Assembly: GCA_009741485.1 (NCBI GenBank)
Contig: CM019218.1
Span: 50,657,220 to 50,721,219 of the forward strand
Length of the DNA stretch: 64,000 nucleotides
Origin: Malurus cyaneus samueli
Taxonomy: Eukaryota; Chordata; Aves; Passeriformes; Maluridae
Reading direction: 5' to 3'
Shown: positions 27,101 through 40,112 of the stretch, one piece after another
Position numbering within the stretch: position 1 is the first letter of the stretch
Layout of the letters: the number at the start of each line of letters is the position of its first letter
The notes under the pieces: generated by a model
Told to the model about the DNA's origin: nothing
Databases searched by the model: none
What the model saw: only the letters and a program-made list of their open reading frames with translations
Translations under genes and position numbers: made by a program

Positions 27101-30100
27101 AGACATTCTTTAGTCCACCAGCAGCCTGGGACAAGTTGTTTTGTGCTTTTGGCCAGTAATATCTCATCTACAACCCAGTGAACACCTCTAGGAAAGAGAC
27201 TTGCCTCGTTCAGGTTGACAGGCTCTGTGAAGATCTGGGCAGCATCCTTCTCCTGCAGCAGGTCCAGGGTTGTGCGCAACAGCACATTGAACGGGGTCAG
27301 CTGCAGCTCCATGGCAGCCTGCTGCACCTTCACCTGGGAATGGGAACACAGCCATCAGGGCACTCACTGAGGACAGGATCTGTCAGTGTCTTCCTCCAGT
27401 TTCTTCTGAATCATCCCCCCAGCTTTACTCAGTGGTGGAAACCTCAGGCCAGCATTGCTGCAAACATCTTGCAATCTCCACATGCAGGATGTACATTGCC
27501 CAGTCCAACTGCACAGTCCAATCCTTTATATCCTCCTGTTTATTCAATCTCATCAAGTCAAAACAAGAGGAAAGCCCAGGAAAATAAAAGATGCTACAAT
27601 TAAAAGTTAAAGCAGGCTTTTCATGCCTGGCAAATTATCCTGGAGAATTCCCTGCCTCAAGATATCATTCTTATGCAAATTAGCAACTTTACACAAAAAT
27701 TAAAAGTATACAGGCATTTACATGAATAACGACATCCATAATTAGACCAGAGAGCAAAAACAACATTTAAGACATAAGCTCTCAGACTTCAAGGCAGAAA
27801 CCAAACAACAGTGGTTAGATGTCTGCAAATTCCTAACACAGTTTCTTATATCCTTTAGGAAGTCTCTAATACTACTTCAAGCAAGCAAGTTGTAGCACTG
27901 AAACTCTTACACTGAAAATCTATTCAAAGAACACTGGAACAGGATAAAAGTATTTGTTTGTCCTTTAGCATCTTCATTTCTTTGATCTTATAATCACTCG
28001 TTATGTCATTAAATCAAACTTCAATAACAAAGGTAAGCAAGTCTATTTACACAAAGCAAAGCGTATTTGATGCGCTCAGCAACAAGACAGCATCAGTGAG
28101 AGAATGAATACAGACAGATAGAAAGACCACATTTTCCCCCCAAAACAGGAAAAAAGCCAAACAGATGCAACATTCTGGAGCATCTTTCTCCACTCACCTA
28201 AAAGCTGGGCTGGGATACAGCCCAAGTAGATACACTTTCCTGTGATATTCTATCTTTTTATAAAGCACATCATAGTTTTCACAAGCTTTTATGGATTTAC
28301 CCAGCTGTGATCAAGATATCAAAAGCAAACAAAGCCCAAGAATGCTTTTTTTTTAATCCTCCTACCTAAAATATGTTCACACAGCAAGCAGAGCTGAACC
28401 ACTGATGTAAATTAAGGACAATGCAGCAAATGAACCATCAAGAGGACTCCAGAAAAGCTGTGGGTAGTTTCTGGCCACAAAAAAATTGCTCTCAGAGGAG
28501 CTGTGCTCACAGAGGATGCTGCTTTTCCTCTCCCTGCAGACAGCCTGAAAGCACCCAGGCAAGGCCTGAGGCCACATGTATGGGCTCAGTGTGTGCCCAG
28601 TGAGCCTTTCCTGAAGATGTCCTTGAGGATGCTCCAGCCAGAGAACACAGCTGGGGTTGCAGCAACCAACGAGGTTGGGACAGCAAGGAACCTGCACGGG
28701 CAAAGCCAGCAAACATTGGAAGCAACTGGTGCAACTTTGGGGATGTGAACACAGCTCAAAGAGGAAATTTAGTAAATGGACTTCATCTTACAACTTTTTC
28801 TTCTAAGAGAACAAACCATAGGAATTTTTAGCTTTAGAAATTGAGAGCTGAATTGTGATTTAGACCTCTCTCCGGGGTAGGTGTTACTGAACTCGTGAAA
28901 TAATCGTGAAAGGAAACCTAACTTCTACTCTGCAAAACACTTGGTCCATGCCCACAAATTGAAGGGGTTCTGTAGGTCAGGAATCAAATCCACTATTAAT
29001 GATGCAAAAACATTTTCCCAGCACTCTGCAGTCCAGGCCTGGTTCTGAGGGCAGAGGCTGCACAGTGCAAACCTGTACTGGCACAGGGAGAGATGGCTCT
29101 GCACACCCAACACTCAGAACCTATGAAACGAGGAAAAGGCTCAAGAAAAACTGTAATGCTCCTCCTGTGCGTCCTGAAGCACAGAAGGCTTGAATGGGGC
29201 TGAAGCTGAGTGCAGGAACTCAACAGCCAGAACTTCCTACCTGCTCCCGTTTGAGCTTTTCCCTCTTGCGGATGAGCTCGATGAGCAGCCGCGCCCGCTC
29301 CAAGTCATGACGGAGCTTTTGCCAGTACTTCAGCTCTTCCTTCACTGCACTGGTCTTCTCATCCTGCTCCTTCTGCAAGATAGAAGTGGGGTGAGATAAA
29401 AAACACAACAGGTTTCCTGTGTTTCCTTCTTGTTTTAAGGAATCCTCTGTGAACTGCCTTTAGAGTCTTCCCCTTATTGCCTTGTCTCTTGTTCAGACCA
29501 TGACCCCTCCTTAGTCCAGTGTTTAGCTGTCTAACAAAGAAAACAGCAGCTTTTCTACATTTTACCTTATCCATGCAATTAACCCAAATTATGCTGCAGC
29601 TTCACCCTGGGAACACACTTCAGTGCATGCTCATTTACATCCTCCCTGCTTTTCCATCCAAGTTTTATTAGAGGCTGGAATTCCTTCTGTGCATTGAAGA
29701 AGCCCAAAGCATTTACAGTCTAAAGGGAAGGTAAGGGAGAAAAGAGCTATTCTTATCCTCTTTGTAACCAATAAGAAATAGAGCCATGGAGAGATATTTG
29801 CCAAGAATGGCCAGCACTGGGAGATGAGCTCACATCTTCCAAGACACAGTTCAATGGCTTCACAACACAATGATCCTTCCTCTCCTAAATCTGTGGATTT
29901 TTTAATGGTTTGGATGATACACCTGAAGTTCATACCCTTTCACATGACTGCCAAGAGGCCAATTGCTTGATTGGTATATATTAATAGCACATTAGTTTTT
30001 AAGAACTTACTTATGGTAAATTGCCAGTGCAATACACTGAGGACATGCTGCACTTTCCCAAGTTCAACACTGATGAGTGGGGAGTAATTTTTTTATTTCT

Positions 30101-33100
30101 CACCCAGACCAGTCTTCTTGCAAACCAAAAGCATGTAAATTCTCCAGCTACACTAAAAATACACTTGCACATTGTACACAATACCTACTGACAGGCTGTG
30201 TTAGAGAGTAGAATCCTACTGCTTCATTACTTCATCAACTACTTCTCATGCCAAATGCAGTGCTGCCTAACAGCAACAAGATCAAGTGACTCCGATCTTG
30301 GAGATGCCAGCTCAAAAGATGAAGCAAGAAAGTCCAGAGCTGGTGATTATGTCTAAATGTGCATGGGACGGACAAAAATTGAAGGTGTGGGAAGAATGAC
30401 CAGAACTGGAATTTGGCCATAACTCTGGAGTTAACACCCATTTTCTTTACTCACTCACAAGGAATGTGGTTTTAACACTCATCTAAGAGATCAGCCCACC
30501 AAGGGCCCATCACACCCTTGCACACCCTGACTCAAGGGAAAAACTCTGACCTGCTGTCTCACCAACACCAACTGCTGTGCCATGACGGGTATCAGCAGTT
30601 CTTCATGCATGAGCACCAGCAAGAGGAGACCAAAAGAGCCTTAAATCTGATCTTTTCACCCTCATTCCCCTCCTCAGCCATTTGTTAAGCACATCTCCTC
30701 CTGGAACCCAAGCTCTGTGTCCTCCCATGAGAGATCAGCTGGGGAGCACTCAGTACCTGCTCGGCATTCCTCTGGGACTGCAGGTGTGAGTGCAGACGCC
30801 GGATCAGGGGCACCCCGTTCCTCGCCTGCCGCTTCAGCAGCCAGTAATTGTGCAGCCTCTGCATGAACTGGTTCTTCCTCTGCAGGGAGAGCCCACTGCA
30901 AATCTTGTTCAGCCTGAAAGAAGCAAAGAGAGTCATGGAGCCAACTGTCAAGCAGTCGTGCCTTTGCACACCCTTGGGTTTCCTGATGAAGCTTTGTGGT
31001 GTTTGTCAATGCACAGTGTGAAATACATGTGAACTGGGACAATCTGGGATCACCACTTTTCACACTGGAGGGTCCCCCAAGCACTTGCCACAGCACAGTT
31101 AAAATATGAAATCATCAACTCAGTTCCAAGTCTTGATTTCAGAACTTCTTCCGATATTAAGAACTTTCTGGGGGCCATTCAAGTTAGATATTATTAAGCT
31201 GGAGCCTAGGAAACCAACTTGACCGGACTCCAAGGATAATAAATCACCTATTTTAACCTTTGCTTACCATTCTTGGATTACACATGGTGCCTTATCAGCA
31301 GTTTTCAAAGCCTATCTGTTAAAATACCAGTGACACATCAACACACTTCCTAAGGCACCAAACAAAAATTTAGCACTACCTGGTTCTGCATGAGAGAGCT
31401 GGGAGAAAAAATAAAAAATTTCAGCCAAATACAAAGCTGCTTGCAACACTGTCAGGTTTGACATGCTCTGCAATAAAAGGAGGAATTAAGAAACCATGAG
31501 ATTTAAAAAAATTTAATAGTGGGATGACTCCTACCTGCCTCCCAACCTGGAATGCCTGAAGTATTATAAAAATGTCTCCATGGCAGATGGATGTTTGCCA
31601 TTAGAGACCACCACAGAGTGGTACACAACAGCTTGGGATGGCTGCTCAGCAAAGCCAGAAAACCACAGTGACACTCAGGCAGAAGAAACCCAGCCAAAAT
31701 CAGGCTGCAGAGCACTCTGAACACAAGTTACAGTTATCTATAAGCCTTGACTGAAGATTCAGTGTTTCCAAGGTCAACAGTGAGAGGGACTGAGCCCTTA
31801 AAACAGACCTTCAGCTGCCCAACCCCTTCCCTAAACCAGCCACACTCACCTGTAAGAGGGAATTTGTGCAACAGCCACCACGGGCACGGACGAACGCCCT
31901 TTGGTCACATCACCAGGCTCCTTTTTGATCTTTTGCTTCAATTTCACTTGGTTCTTCTTCACAGACCCTTTGGGAGGGCCAGAACTGGCTTCCTCCTCTC
32001 CCTCCTCCTTCACAGTGACCTCCTGGCCATCACCAGCAGCAGCTGGGGACCCTCTTCTCACCATCCCAGGCGGGGAGTGACTCTCACAGTAGGCAGTCTT
32101 GCGCACGGTGAACGTCGTGCCGTTGATGCCGGTCTCCCTCATGGGTTCAATCTTCATGAAGAGACCGGCTCTCTGCGCACAGGTGACGTGGAAGGCAGTG
32201 TAACAGTTCACCTTGTGGCATTGGATAGCAGCTCCCATGCCCTTCTGCTTGCAGATGCAGCATGTGAGCTTCCAGCGAGCTGGAGGGATGTTATTGATCC
32301 CTTCGATGGGCTCCAGGAACACAGTGTTTGCAAAGCAGACCTCTGGGATCCAGATGGCACAGACCACGTGAGCCCAGCGGCCGTCACTGGTCTGCTTGAA
32401 GGCTCCCCCTTTGTTTGGGCAAAGGACACAATCCACGGGGCGAGAAGGGGACTGTAAACAGCAGCGGCAAAGCCACTGTCCCTCGGGGATATAGGGCACA
32501 CCGTAACATTCCTGGTGAACAGCCAGATTGCAAATGTCACAGAACAGGATGACATTGCTGTTGTGACACTCGTCGTCCATGCAGACACAGCAGAAGGCAT
32601 CCTCATCGATGAGGGACTGCTGAGCCCCGTTGTTCCGGCTCTCAAGGTACGACTCCTTCTCCAATCGATCAACCAGCAGCTCAAAAGTGTCAGCAGAAAC
32701 TGTTCCATAACCATCAGCCCTTCTCTTCTCATTGACCATCTCCAGCCACACCAGATCCTCCTCATCCATGTCATACTCCACTTCTACGTCCAGGTCCTCG
32801 GGAGGCTTTTCAATGTACCGGTAGTAGGCAGCAGGGAGGGGAGGGGCTTCTGGCTGGATGAAAGAGTCCACCACACGGAATTTTGGCTGGGGCAGGTGCA
32901 AAGACATCCCTGGTGCATGTTTGGAGCAGGACTCCTTCTTCTTGCCTTTGGAAGGTGCTTTCTTAGATTTGGATGTGAAGAGGGGCTGCTCGCTGTTCTC
33001 CTTGTTGCTGTTGCACTCAGTGATGTCCTGGGCTGTCAGCTCATCCTCGGTGATGAGTTTCAGGGGGTCGTAGATGCTGATGCGATGGAGCCGCCCGTCA

Positions 33101-33234
33101 ATGTCCACCTCCACGATGCGCTGGGCCTGTGCATAGGTCAGTGTTTCACGGGTGGGGGAGCACTTGAGGCTGTAGGGTGAGGGAGAACGCCTCCCCTCCA
33201 AGTGCTGCCGGCACCTCCGCCGAGGCTTCCTCAT
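18114..33234 (-). CDS. BRPF3: Bromodomain and PHD finger-containing protein 3, complete CDS in 12 coding exons
   Basis: Scaffold of MYST-family histone acetyltransferase complexes, with KAT7 (HBO1) or KAT6A/B plus ING and MEAF6; nuclear chromatin reader. Exons in transcript order: 33234-31850 (from ATG), 30913-30757, 29372-29241, 27333-27205, 26857-26545, 25488-25225, 25065-24568, 22959-22866, 21825-21728, 21133-21036, 19605-19451, 18297-18114 (TGA). The sum is 3,507 bases, 1,168 aa, without frameshift (human about 1,205). Domains: EPL-like N-terminus (MRKPRRR); PHD, zinc knuckle and extended PHD (about residues 210-390, CCVC...CDIC...HxxC); basic IKKEP, a possible SUMO site; bromodomain (about 575-685, acetyl-lysine Asn in RYNAKD); PWWP (about 1035-1125, [14 protein letters not shown]). 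An upstream in-frame ATG at 33339 lies across the exon 2 acceptor and was rejected. Intron 4, counting coding exons, has a GC donor. BRPF1 and BRD1 fit less well. Confidence 0.97.
27199..27205 (-). other. BRPF3: Non-canonical GC 5' splice site of BRPF3
   Basis: Read on the minus strand, the exon end GAACGAG is followed by GCAAGT. The next exon begins GTTCCAGATTAC after a TTTAG acceptor, giving NLNE then VPDYLEF exactly as in the family. No GT placed nearby keeps this join, so the intron is GC-AG. The rest of the donor (AG, then AAGT) matches consensus well, as is usual for functional GC donors. Confidence 0.88.
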
Positions 33235-33252
33235 CCCTGTGGTCCAGAGTCC

Positions 33253-36200
33253 CTGTGACACAACAGGACAGAGGATGGTGTAAGGACAAGGGGAAAAGCA
33301 AGAAGCAGCACAGATTGAAAAACTCACAGCAAATTTCAAGTCTCCAGCAATTTCAAGCTTGCTGAGTCTTTACACCTTAGATACAGGCAGGTATTTGATG
33401 TATCAACCATTTCTTGCAATGTGTATCAGAGCAATGCACAGCACCCTCCAGCTTTCTCTGTTTGCACCTCAGATGTACATTCCACCATACCACCAGTGAG
33501 AAAAACTCAAAATAATTTGACAGCACAATATACAAGGAGTCTGCTGTGCACCCAGATCAGCAAACCACTCAAAATCCCTGAAATTCAAACAACACTGTTC
33601 ACATCTGCTTGCACCATTCACATATTATAAGCTCACACAAATCAACGAGTTCTCCTCTGTTCTTTTGCCTGTGACTTTTCTTTTATATCCCAAAATGTGC
33701 TGGGTGTTTTCCAGGAGAAAAGGAATGCACTGTTCAGGTCTTATGAAAGCAGTTTCCAATTCATTTTTTTTGTCAGCTCAAGATGAGAAAACTAGTGGTT
33801 CTCCCTCAACCCCGGAGGGAGCTCCTCCAAGTTTCACAGCTCAGGGTTGCCACCACCAAACCTTCCATTCCAACACCACAGATGCAAAAAAGCCCCATAA
33901 TGAAAGATCACCCTCCAGCTTTGCTTTTCCTTCTCTCAGGAGTCACAAAGAGAACCAGAGGATGAACTGAGCAATGTAGCAGATCCAGATGTGCATCTCT
34001 TCTGCTCTGCCATGAGGAAGCAAAAGGGAACAAGCAGCATGGATCCAAATGGACTTACAAGCTCTGGCGTTAGCCCCTCTGGAGCCACAATTCCTATCCA
34101 TGCACCTGAGCCATCTGGCTATGGAGAGTCCACAGGAGAACAAGCAGGAAAGCAGCAAGACAGCTTCCAGCAGCAGGAACAGCGCAATGGCATTTGCTCA
34201 GAGCCTTAACAAAAAGCCCCAGCCAGCTCTGCCCGCACAAACTGCTAATCAGCAACCCAGATAATTAGCTGAGAGTCGGCTCCTGACATGAAGGAGGTGC
34301 CTGTCAGAGGGGAGCAGAGGAGAAGCCTGGGGAGATGGTCTGGGGGAGGATTCAGACATGGTGGCAGCAGCTCGGTGATCGCAGGGCGAAGGAGGGAGCT
34401 GGCAAAGGGGGAAGGTGGGGAGGAAGCCAAGTGAGTAATGCAAGAGAGAAGGGCAGAGTCAAGGATGGGAACATGACTTATGGGAATAAACGAGCTGAGG
34501 CTGAAAGAATTTGAAAAGGAGACAAAGGAAAGCAAATGTAAATTCTCTGTGAGAAGATAAGCCAGCCCAGAGCTTATCTGTTGCTATGCAGAGGCCTGAA
34601 CCAGCACCTCACCCTCATTTAAAGCAATCCACATATTCAGACCCTTTCTGTGGGATCCAGAGACAAGAAAACACACTACAAACCCACAACTTGTACTTAG
34701 CCAATGCAGTATTTGTGCACTATGAAGGACATAGTTCCAGAAACTCTCAATTTTGTGAGTCACAGAAAGCAGCATTTCACATAACCAGGACCTTCAAGAA
34801 GCCCAACCTTACTGCAGAAAGAAAGAACAAATTCTAGGAGTAATACTTTTTTCAAGTATGGGTTCTGTGAACCATGAGATTAAGCCATGACACCACCTAT
34901 GTCTTAAGAAACAAACAGGATCTGGAAAAGGTTTCCAAACTCTTCCCTGCATCCACAGAAATAAGCTGCAGGTGACAGTTTCAGTGTGCACACCCATAAT
35001 GATGGAGCCTGTAAATGCAATTTTACTTCAGATATAAAATAAAAGATGACAATTTCTACCTGTAAATATAAGTACCACAAATTTCAGGACCTTTGCTTTA
35101 AACCTTTAATCAGTCACTTGATCCACACACTGCAGACACTCAACTGTACTCATCCTAGCTGAGCTCCAATGGCTTCAATCAGTAGGAAAAAACAATTTTA
35201 AAATGAGGATATAAAGGCAAATTGATCATCAAATGAAAAAAAAAAAACAGAAAATCCTGCTGAGAAACAGCTCTGTTACAATACAGGCCAGTATAAGCAA
35301 AGAATATATTGGAAGCAAAAAGATATATGGAGGATAAAGTAATTATTATGAGCTCACCTCACTCCTCATTAATATTGTCTTCAGAAAAAATGAGGCAATA
35401 GCCAATTGCATGGAATGCTGAGGGACAAGCAAATTTCTGTGCAACGAGCACCTGGAGGAAGGGCTCTTTTATCTGTTGATGGGCAAAATGAGGGTGCAGG
35501 GCTCCTTTAGTGAAACAATCTGTGTAATTCTAGAAAAATTACTCCAAAGTGGGCTTTGCACCACAGCAACCAACTGCCATAAAACAAACCATTTGTAAAA
35601 TGCACAATTACTTAGCACTAAGAAAAAGCATCTAAAACACCATGGAAATTGCTGCCAGTGAGAGCTGAGTGCCTGGAATGAGACACACACTTGGATATTA
35701 GGAGAGACACCTCCAAAATACCTTGAAAGCAGCAACGAAATCAACTCAGACACGCTGAGCTGAGCACTGTGACCTTGTCTACAACAACAGAAAGTTCTAA
35801 TGGCAACGCAGGAATGTTTTGATTCCCTTGGCACGCTTGAAAACACCTCCCAGCTACACATAGAAAAGAAGCCCTGTGCAAACAGCACCTGTGCACACTG
35901 AAATGCTAAAGATACTCAACATCAGTGTGGTTTAATGCTGTTTCAGGAGTTCCTTCAGGAGTGGTTCAGTTCTCCAAGTAGCAGTTTTCACACCTGTGGA
36001 CAATAAACGGAGGGCTGCAAGAAGTGACTGAAAAACCAAGGCCACACGAAATCCACCCCTGCACTATTGCCTTGGCCATCTCCAAGGGTCATAAGTCCTT
36101 TTCTCACACTGCAGAAGGCCTCAGGCTCCTTCCCAACTCTCCTTCATGCTGCAGTCCTCCCTTCCAGCTGAACAACCAAGGATTTACTTTACAGCACCAG

Positions 36201-37190
36201 GTTCCTTATGTGCAGAGGACACAAGGCTGGAGCTCAAGGCAGTGCTGCTGGGGGAGTTTCCTGACCCTTTTTTTAGCATAGCTTGGTGATCCCAGCGGAA
36301 AACTAGGTCCCTCAACAATGAAGAACTTCAGTGACTTGCAGAAAAAAGGTCACCTGGACTTTGGTGAGCAGCAGCAGATGGGAACAACATAGCTCTCACT
36401 GGACTCTGGTGCACCACAACTACTGACAGTGGCTACAGCTCATATAGTGCTCAAGAGTCTGGAGTTTGTTGTTACCAAAGACTGCCTCTCTTTGGGACAC
36501 AAAACCAAACATGAGCTCTGGAGGTGTCCCTCAGCACTGCTCTCCTGCACCAGCAGCCACTCAGCTTTGTGCAGCCACACAAAGTGTGCCTATTTAAAAC
36601 CCCCTACTGTGAAATGGGGAACAGACACCCATGGAGCTATTAAAGAAACACATCTGTAAAAGGAGGAAAAAAACAATCTGAGGAAAGAAAAACCTGAAAC
36701 AGCTGCAGCCCCCTCTCCACCTTTTGCCAGCCATAACGCCATTGAAACTCCTGCTGCTCTCGACAATGTTCCTTCATGTTCCTGCCACATCTGTGCTTGC
36801 CACGGGCCCATGTTCCCCTCATGCACCTGCCAAGGGTTTATACTCCTCACACCCACATTGATGCCTACAACAAAACTGTCAGTGCTCAGCAGATGTCACG
36901 GAGAGCTGCTTGTCCAGCCACACCAAGAGATCTTTATCAATTTCCCTAATATCTCTGAAACCAAGTCAGATGGGAGATGCACTTGGCCTAGAGAGAGGCC
37001 CTCCCTCTGGATTGGGGAGGGTGCCACACGGGCTGTGGATGAAGTTTCAGGTAAAGTCTGGGCACAGCAACAGATGGCGTGTGCCATGAGCGGTATCTGA
37101 CCTCAGCAACAGTGCTCTGAGGGAACTGTGATATGCCACGAGCTGGGCCCCACCTCAGCAGCAACTGAGCGAACTGTGACATGCCCTCAA
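33253..37190 (-). other. BRPF3: Intron 1 of BRPF3 (5' intron)
   Basis: The exon 2 acceptor (TGTGTCACAG on the minus strand) sits at about 33253-33255. Upstream to the CpG island I see no convincing exon, RNA gene or transposon. The open frames there are short and lack family resemblance. Confidence 0.6.
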
Positions 37191-38720
37191 CTGTCAGGCG
37201 CCGGCGGGAGCTACTCTCAGGAGCTACCCTGGGCAGCGAGGGATCCCTCCAGGGAACTCCAGTAGCAGCCACCGATCTGAGCCAAGGCACAGCAGGTACT
37301 CGGACAGAAATGAAGCCGTCTCCGGGGGGAGAAGGCGATGAACCACGGCGGAACCGAGCCCCGGGCACGGCCGGGCCCAAGAGCACCCACCGCTCCCCCC
37401 GGCACCGCAACCTTCCCCAGAGAGCGGCACCGCGCGGAGGCGAGCGGCGCGAGCGCAGCAGGGCTGGAAGGCTATTGGCTGCCGCCGCCGTCCATCACAG
37501 CTCCGCCACCAATAGCGACACGAGAATCTGCGGGACTAAAAGCGGGTGCGCTCGGCCCCGCCTGGGCCAATCGCGTGGGAGAAGGTGGGCGGCGCCCCCG
37601 CCGCGCCGCGAAGAAGGGGGGGTCAAGATGGCGGAAATGGGGGGGCCCGGCTGAAACGGCGCTGCCTGTTCCCCTGACCCGGGCGCTGGCCCCCGCCGTC
37701 CCCTCCTCAGCGAGGGGCCGCGGGCTGCTCTCGCCGCGCGGGGATAGAGCGGGGACGCGGGAGAGGTCCCCAGGCTGCGGCGCACCAGCCTACCCCAGCT
37801 CCTTCCCGCCCGCCCGGTCACCTTCCCGCGACCCCGGCGCGGGGGTGTGTGAGGGAGGAGAGACCCCTGAAGGAAGGGTGTCGCGGCCTCCCGCGCAGAG
37901 CTTTACCTGGCCGACTCAGCGCGCCGCCGCCGCGGCTTCTCCACCGTTGCCGCCGCCTCCTTTTGGGGGGAATTTTTGTTTTTGTTTTTCTTTCTCTTTT
38001 TTTTCTTTTCCTTTTTTTTTTTTTTTTTTTCAAATTCTCTCCGCCTCCCCCCCCTCCCCCTGGGGCGGACGGGCTCACCCAGCCGGCGGCGGGAGGGAGG
38101 GCACAAGTGTCGGCTCCGTCCGCTCCGGCTACCGCCGCCTCCTCAGCGCCGCTCCTCATTGCCGCTGCCGCCGCTTCTCCCGCCGCTGATCCCGCCGCTG
38201 CCGCTCCGGCCCCGTGCCGCTTCGCCCCCCCACCCTCACCTCCCCCCCCGCTCCCCCCGGGCTCCAGCGCCCCCGACGCTCTCGGTGCTGTGGAGGCGGG
38301 GGGGGGGAGCAGGGGACAACAGCTCAAGATGGAGGCGGCGGTGGTGGCGGCGGCGCGGGCCGGCCGAGCGGCGGGAGAGGCGGCAGCCAGCGGCCAGGCG
38401 GGGGGGGGCTCCGCGCTCCGCTCCCCCCGCGGGCAGGCACCGCCCGCCCCTCCCCGGTGTCTTCCCACACCCGGGCCGCGCCGAGCGGGAGGCCCCCGGG
38501 GGCTGCTGGTGACGGGAGGGCGGGGGGTCCCTCCGCGCCGGCCTCATGGTTTAGGCGGGGGCCGCTACCCCCCGGCTCCCCGCCGGCTGAAGTAGCAGAG
38601 AGCACCGGGGAACCGCGGCCTCCCGGCGGCCGGAGACTGCTGCCCCTGTGCCTCGCCTGCCCCCCACATCATCCGCGGGGTTGGGGTTTGGGAGCTCCGG
38701 TACAGCCGAGCGGGCCCATC
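37190..38720 (-). promoter_or_regulatory. BRPF3: CpG-island promoter of BRPF3 with probable non-coding exon 1
   Basis: A block dense in CpG without a TATA box. Three CCAAT boxes lie close together: 37474-37478 (as ATTGG), 37509-37513 and 37567-37571. YY1-like CAAGATGG elements lie at 37624-37634 and 38325-38337. A strong minus-strand donor (CCAG then GTAAAG) puts a candidate exon 1 end at 37907. A second possible donor (GTGGGT) is at 37391, which would pair with a start near 37,430 just downstream of the CCAAT cluster. Which one is used cannot be decided from sequence. The motif arrangement would also suit a divergent + strand transcript. Confidence 0.75.
37985..38031. repeat. 47-base pure pyrimidine tract inside the CpG island
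   Basis: The + strand has only T and C over these 47 bases, including T19 at 38012-38030. It is followed closely by a C-rich run at 38046-38060. On the BRPF3 strand it is an A/G tract, which would sit in the 5'UTR if exon 1 ends at 37907. Confidence 0.85.
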
Positions 38721-39714
38721 CCAGGCCGGTACCTCGCAGCCAGGAGCCCTCAGGCCACGGGAGATGAGGTGGGATTTTTGTCCCAGGCTCATTTGGGGTG
38801 TCTTCATCTTGGAGCCCCCTTTTTTGCAGGAGGCGTTGGGTCCCAGGAAGTATCCTGGAGCATCGCCAGGTGCCAGAGTCCAACCCAGCTACACTCCCAG
38901 AGAACCTTTGCCTGCCACTGTTAGCCTAAACAACATCAAACAAACGATGTAAATAGCAAGAGGCTGAATTTACTTTCTAGACCAATACTTCAGGTCCAGA
39001 TGGTCTCCTCACATGCAGAGGTGTAACCGGGTGGAAGCGAGAGAGGGAATGAGGGGATTGAAGAAGGAAGAAGTTAGCAACTGAGATAAGTATTGAGATA
39101 GGCTCCCACACTTACTTTTTATAGAGCATGCCACATTCTTGGGCATATGTATGTTCCACCTCCCACTCTCCGCAGAGTATTGCATAATATCACCATCTGA
39201 ATTTATAGAATTAACTGTTTTAGAAGGAAACAATGAATGCTGTTTTCCTTCATTTACAGTCCGACTGGAGATCTTTTGTCTTTGAACGTATGTTTACCAT
39301 GAAATCTGAGAGCAGCCAGTCAGTGACGGTCTTTTTCGTAAAGTACTCAGGTTGGACTAGAGTTTGTTGAAGCTTTAAATGCGAAGGAAAACATGTTAGT
39401 TACTGCTGAACAGTCTTTACCTATCACCTTTGAAGTATCTGCTGTGTATATATGGTGTATCCCTTCTTACAAATTACTATTTACACATCAAAACTTGGAA
39501 ATAAACAATCTATTCCTGCCCTGCATGAAAAATAACATATCAAAGATTTAGAAATAAAGTCCCAATACTCTCACTGATTTACAAAAGATTTCACCCTCAA
39601 AAAAACAGCTATGTAACAGTATAGTCTTAGCTGTGAAGGATAAAATAAAACCCAAAACAATCTATAGATGTTTTTGCTTGCTAGTTAAACAGTAAATAAA
39701 ATAATTTTAATAAT

Positions 39715-40112
39715 TGATGAGCAGCTTCAAAGGCTGAGAGAATTGGGTTTGTTCAGCCTGAAAAAGAAGCTTTGGGGTGACCTAATTGCAGTCCTTCAAT
39801 ACCTGAAGGGAGCCTACAATACAGATGAAGTGAGACATTTTACAAGAGCATGTAGGGACAGGGCAAGGGGGAATGGTTTCAAAGTAAAACCATTTAGATG
39901 AGGTAACAGGAAAAATATACTTCCTTGTGAGGATGGTGAGGCACTGGAACAGGTTGTCCAGGGAAGATTTGCCTGCCACATTCCTGGAATTGTTCAAGGC
40001 CAGGTTCGATGGAGCTCTGAGTAACCTGCTCTAGTGAAAGGTGTCCCACAGCAGGGGATTGTAAACAGATGCTCTTTAACTCCCTTCCAACCCATGCCAG
40101 TCTGTGATTTTC
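39715..40112 (+). mobile_element. CR1 LINE 3' fragment
   Basis: This matches the familiar avian CR1 3' region: GGCTGAGAGAATTGGG, TACCTGAAGGGAGCCTAC, GGCAAGGGGGAATGG, GAGGCACTGGAACAGGTTG, TGTTCAAGGCCAGG and finally CTCCCTTCCAACCC. It is 5'-truncated, like nearly all CR1 copies, and carries many substitutions, so it is old. Confidence 0.93.

Noticed and set aside
33235..33339. Upstream in-frame ATG of the long BRPF3 first coding frame
   Set aside because: The extra 35 residues are intronic: a good acceptor (TGTGTCACAG) lies between them and the MRKPRRR start that matches the family.
37338..38595. Long open frames (up to 283 codons) on the + strand of the CpG island, with counterparts on the minus strand
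   Set aside because: Pro/Arg/Ala/Gly-rich and open on both strands because GC-rich DNA lacks stop codons; they contain the polypyrimidine tract as a Phe run. No family resemblance. Only the 88-codon frame beginning in a YY1-like motif is kept, as a low-key question.
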